Below, in pieces: positions 62,939 through 64,000 of a DNA stretch of 64,000 nucleotides (the stretch's first letter is position 1; the number at the start of each line of letters is the position of its first letter). A program made the translations under genes and the position numbers. Source of the stretch: Quillaja saponaria (taxonomy: Eukaryota; Streptophyta; Magnoliopsida; Fabales; Quillajaceae); contig CM055617.1 of NCBI GenBank assembly GCA_029379385.1, positions 3,782,001-3,846,000 on the forward strand. The letters run 5' to 3'. Below the pieces are notes generated by a model. The model worked only from the letters and a program-made list of their open reading frames with translations, was not told where the DNA came from and searched no databases.

Positions 62939-64000
62939 TCATAAACCAATACCATATCTTTGGATATCATGAACGTGAGATCTTCTCAAAGCCACAATCC
63001 TCCTTATAGAGAACCATCGTAAGATGCTGGATAGCTTTCTCCATCTCCTATGAGCTTTATCAACCTTGTCCACAGCCATGGCAGTAGGGCGTGCAAATAA
63101 GAACCTATCAACAGCACTTTGTAGATCCGCTTGTGATTCCAGTATGTGGTTCTGAGACTGAAGATCAGTATCAAAAAACTGCAGATGATCCTCGTCACTG
63201 AAAGCATGGACCATGGGTGGTGTGTCACAGATAAGGGAGTTCGTGGCTTGGCCTGGAAAACTGAGAGTATGGTCATATCTAAGACCAGTAGTCTCAACAC
63301 CATGCAAGGCATAGTCATCCAAGCCACTACTGCTTCCAACAGAATAGATAGATGATATGATATCTGGAGAAGAGGCACTTGGTTGTGTATAATCAAATCC
63401 ACCAACCTCGTGAGGAGGCAAAAATTTGCTGAGACTAGAACTCTCTGCCCTGGGTGAGCTTGAGGTGTAAAGTACATCAGTTAAGTGTGAAGAGCCACCC
63501 ATAAGAGAGGCTTCGTCATCAAAAGAGAAAACGTCATCCCACCGTTCAAATGCAGAGCATACCAAGTTGTGGGCATCAGCCTGGTTGCAAAATTTGAGGT
63601 TAAAGGAGTCAGACATGAACAGGAAATTCAAAAAGGGAAAAAAATATAGAGATTTGAGAACAGAATAATGCCTTTTCAGCTTCAGAAAGCTTATCTATGG
63701 GAGCATACTGGAATTCAGAAAGCAGTCCCATCACTTGTCCCACAACATTGAAGACCACGCCAGTCTTCTGTTGAGAATTGGGAAGGAAGTACAAGAACCT
63801 CCTCTTATCAAGTATACATGTTCGAGCATGCTCCACTGTGACCTCCCACATCTTAGCAGACATACCTGTGCCCATTATCTACAACACAACAAAAATGAGC
63901 TTTAGTGATAATGCCATTTGCAAGGGACTAAAAGAATTCATCCTTTTCCACAACTAAAAAACTTTAATTACTCAATCAGAACGCTTAGTCTTGTTAGACT
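62939..64000 (-). CDS. CBP60-family calmodulin-binding protein, C-terminal part (continues past the right edge)
   Basis: Two 3' exons on the minus strand are visible: 63672-63878 (69 codons) and 62939-63580 (213 codons plus stop). 63879-64000 is intron, and the N-terminal part lies outside the window. CBP60 core motifs are clear: GTGMSAKMWEVTVEHARTC, KTGVVFNVVGQVMGLLSEF, DKLSEAEK followed by ADAHNLV. The last exon is otherwise Ser-rich and ends with a basic amphipathic stretch, RRWRKLSSILRWFSIRR, which fits a C-terminal calmodulin-binding helix as in CBP60a. Family members are nuclear DNA-binding regulators of salicylic-acid immunity; CBP60a is a negative regulator. The intron between the visible exons appears to start with GC rather than GT. 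Confidence 0.9.

Overview
The window is nuclear DNA from a flowering plant, most likely a eudicot. Genes are broken by T-rich introns with GT-AG borders, intergenic DNA is very AT-rich, and every gene I can name belongs to a plant family. I assembled twelve protein-coding genes by joining exons at splice sites that keep the reading frame. Eleven are complete and one runs off the right edge. I see no viral, bacterial or organellar block, no CRISPR array, no convincing tRNA or rRNA, and no intact transposon.

Layout, left to right: a HIG1-domain mitochondrial protein (750-2558, minus); a WAT1-related (MtN21/EamA) transporter (3295-5106, plus); a DEG9-type serine protease (6035-11240, minus); a 5.2 kb AT-rich gap with a diverged tandem repeat array; a type-II ROP/RAC GTPase (16441-19904, plus); SUO, a large BAH plus TFIIS-N protein (22169-28240, minus); mitochondrial ribosomal protein uL29m/L47 (29948-32882, minus); a 5.7 kb gap; a NAT6-type nucleobase-ascorbate transporter (38563-45493, plus); a DUF4228/PADRE protein (48207-49129, plus); a two-LIM-domain WLIM protein (51540-54686, minus); a succinate dehydrogenase subunit 7-like protein (56310-58636, minus); a DCC-family thiol-disulfide oxidoreductase (59009-62032, plus); and the 3' part of a CBP60 calmodulin-binding protein (62939 to beyond 64000, minus).

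The genes do not form one pathway. The HIG1 protein, uL29m and SDH7 are mitochondrial. DEG9 and SUO are expected in the nucleus. ROP, NAT6, WAT1 and the PADRE protein are membrane-linked. From memory, the order resembles Arabidopsis segments around ROP10-SUO, ROP11-NAT6-DUF4228, CBP60a-SDH7 and DEG9-WAT1, which suggests an ancestral gene order that has been split up in Arabidopsis.

I found no clear undescribed system. The items most worth a second look are: two clean unassigned exons just 3' of SUO, in frame with it beyond its stop codon; an apparent GC-AG intron in CBP60; five DLN motifs in SUO; ABRE-type elements, two of them in a perfect inverted repeat, upstream of the PADRE gene; the diverged tandem array at 12.1-13.4 kb; and a 372 bp head-to-head promoter.
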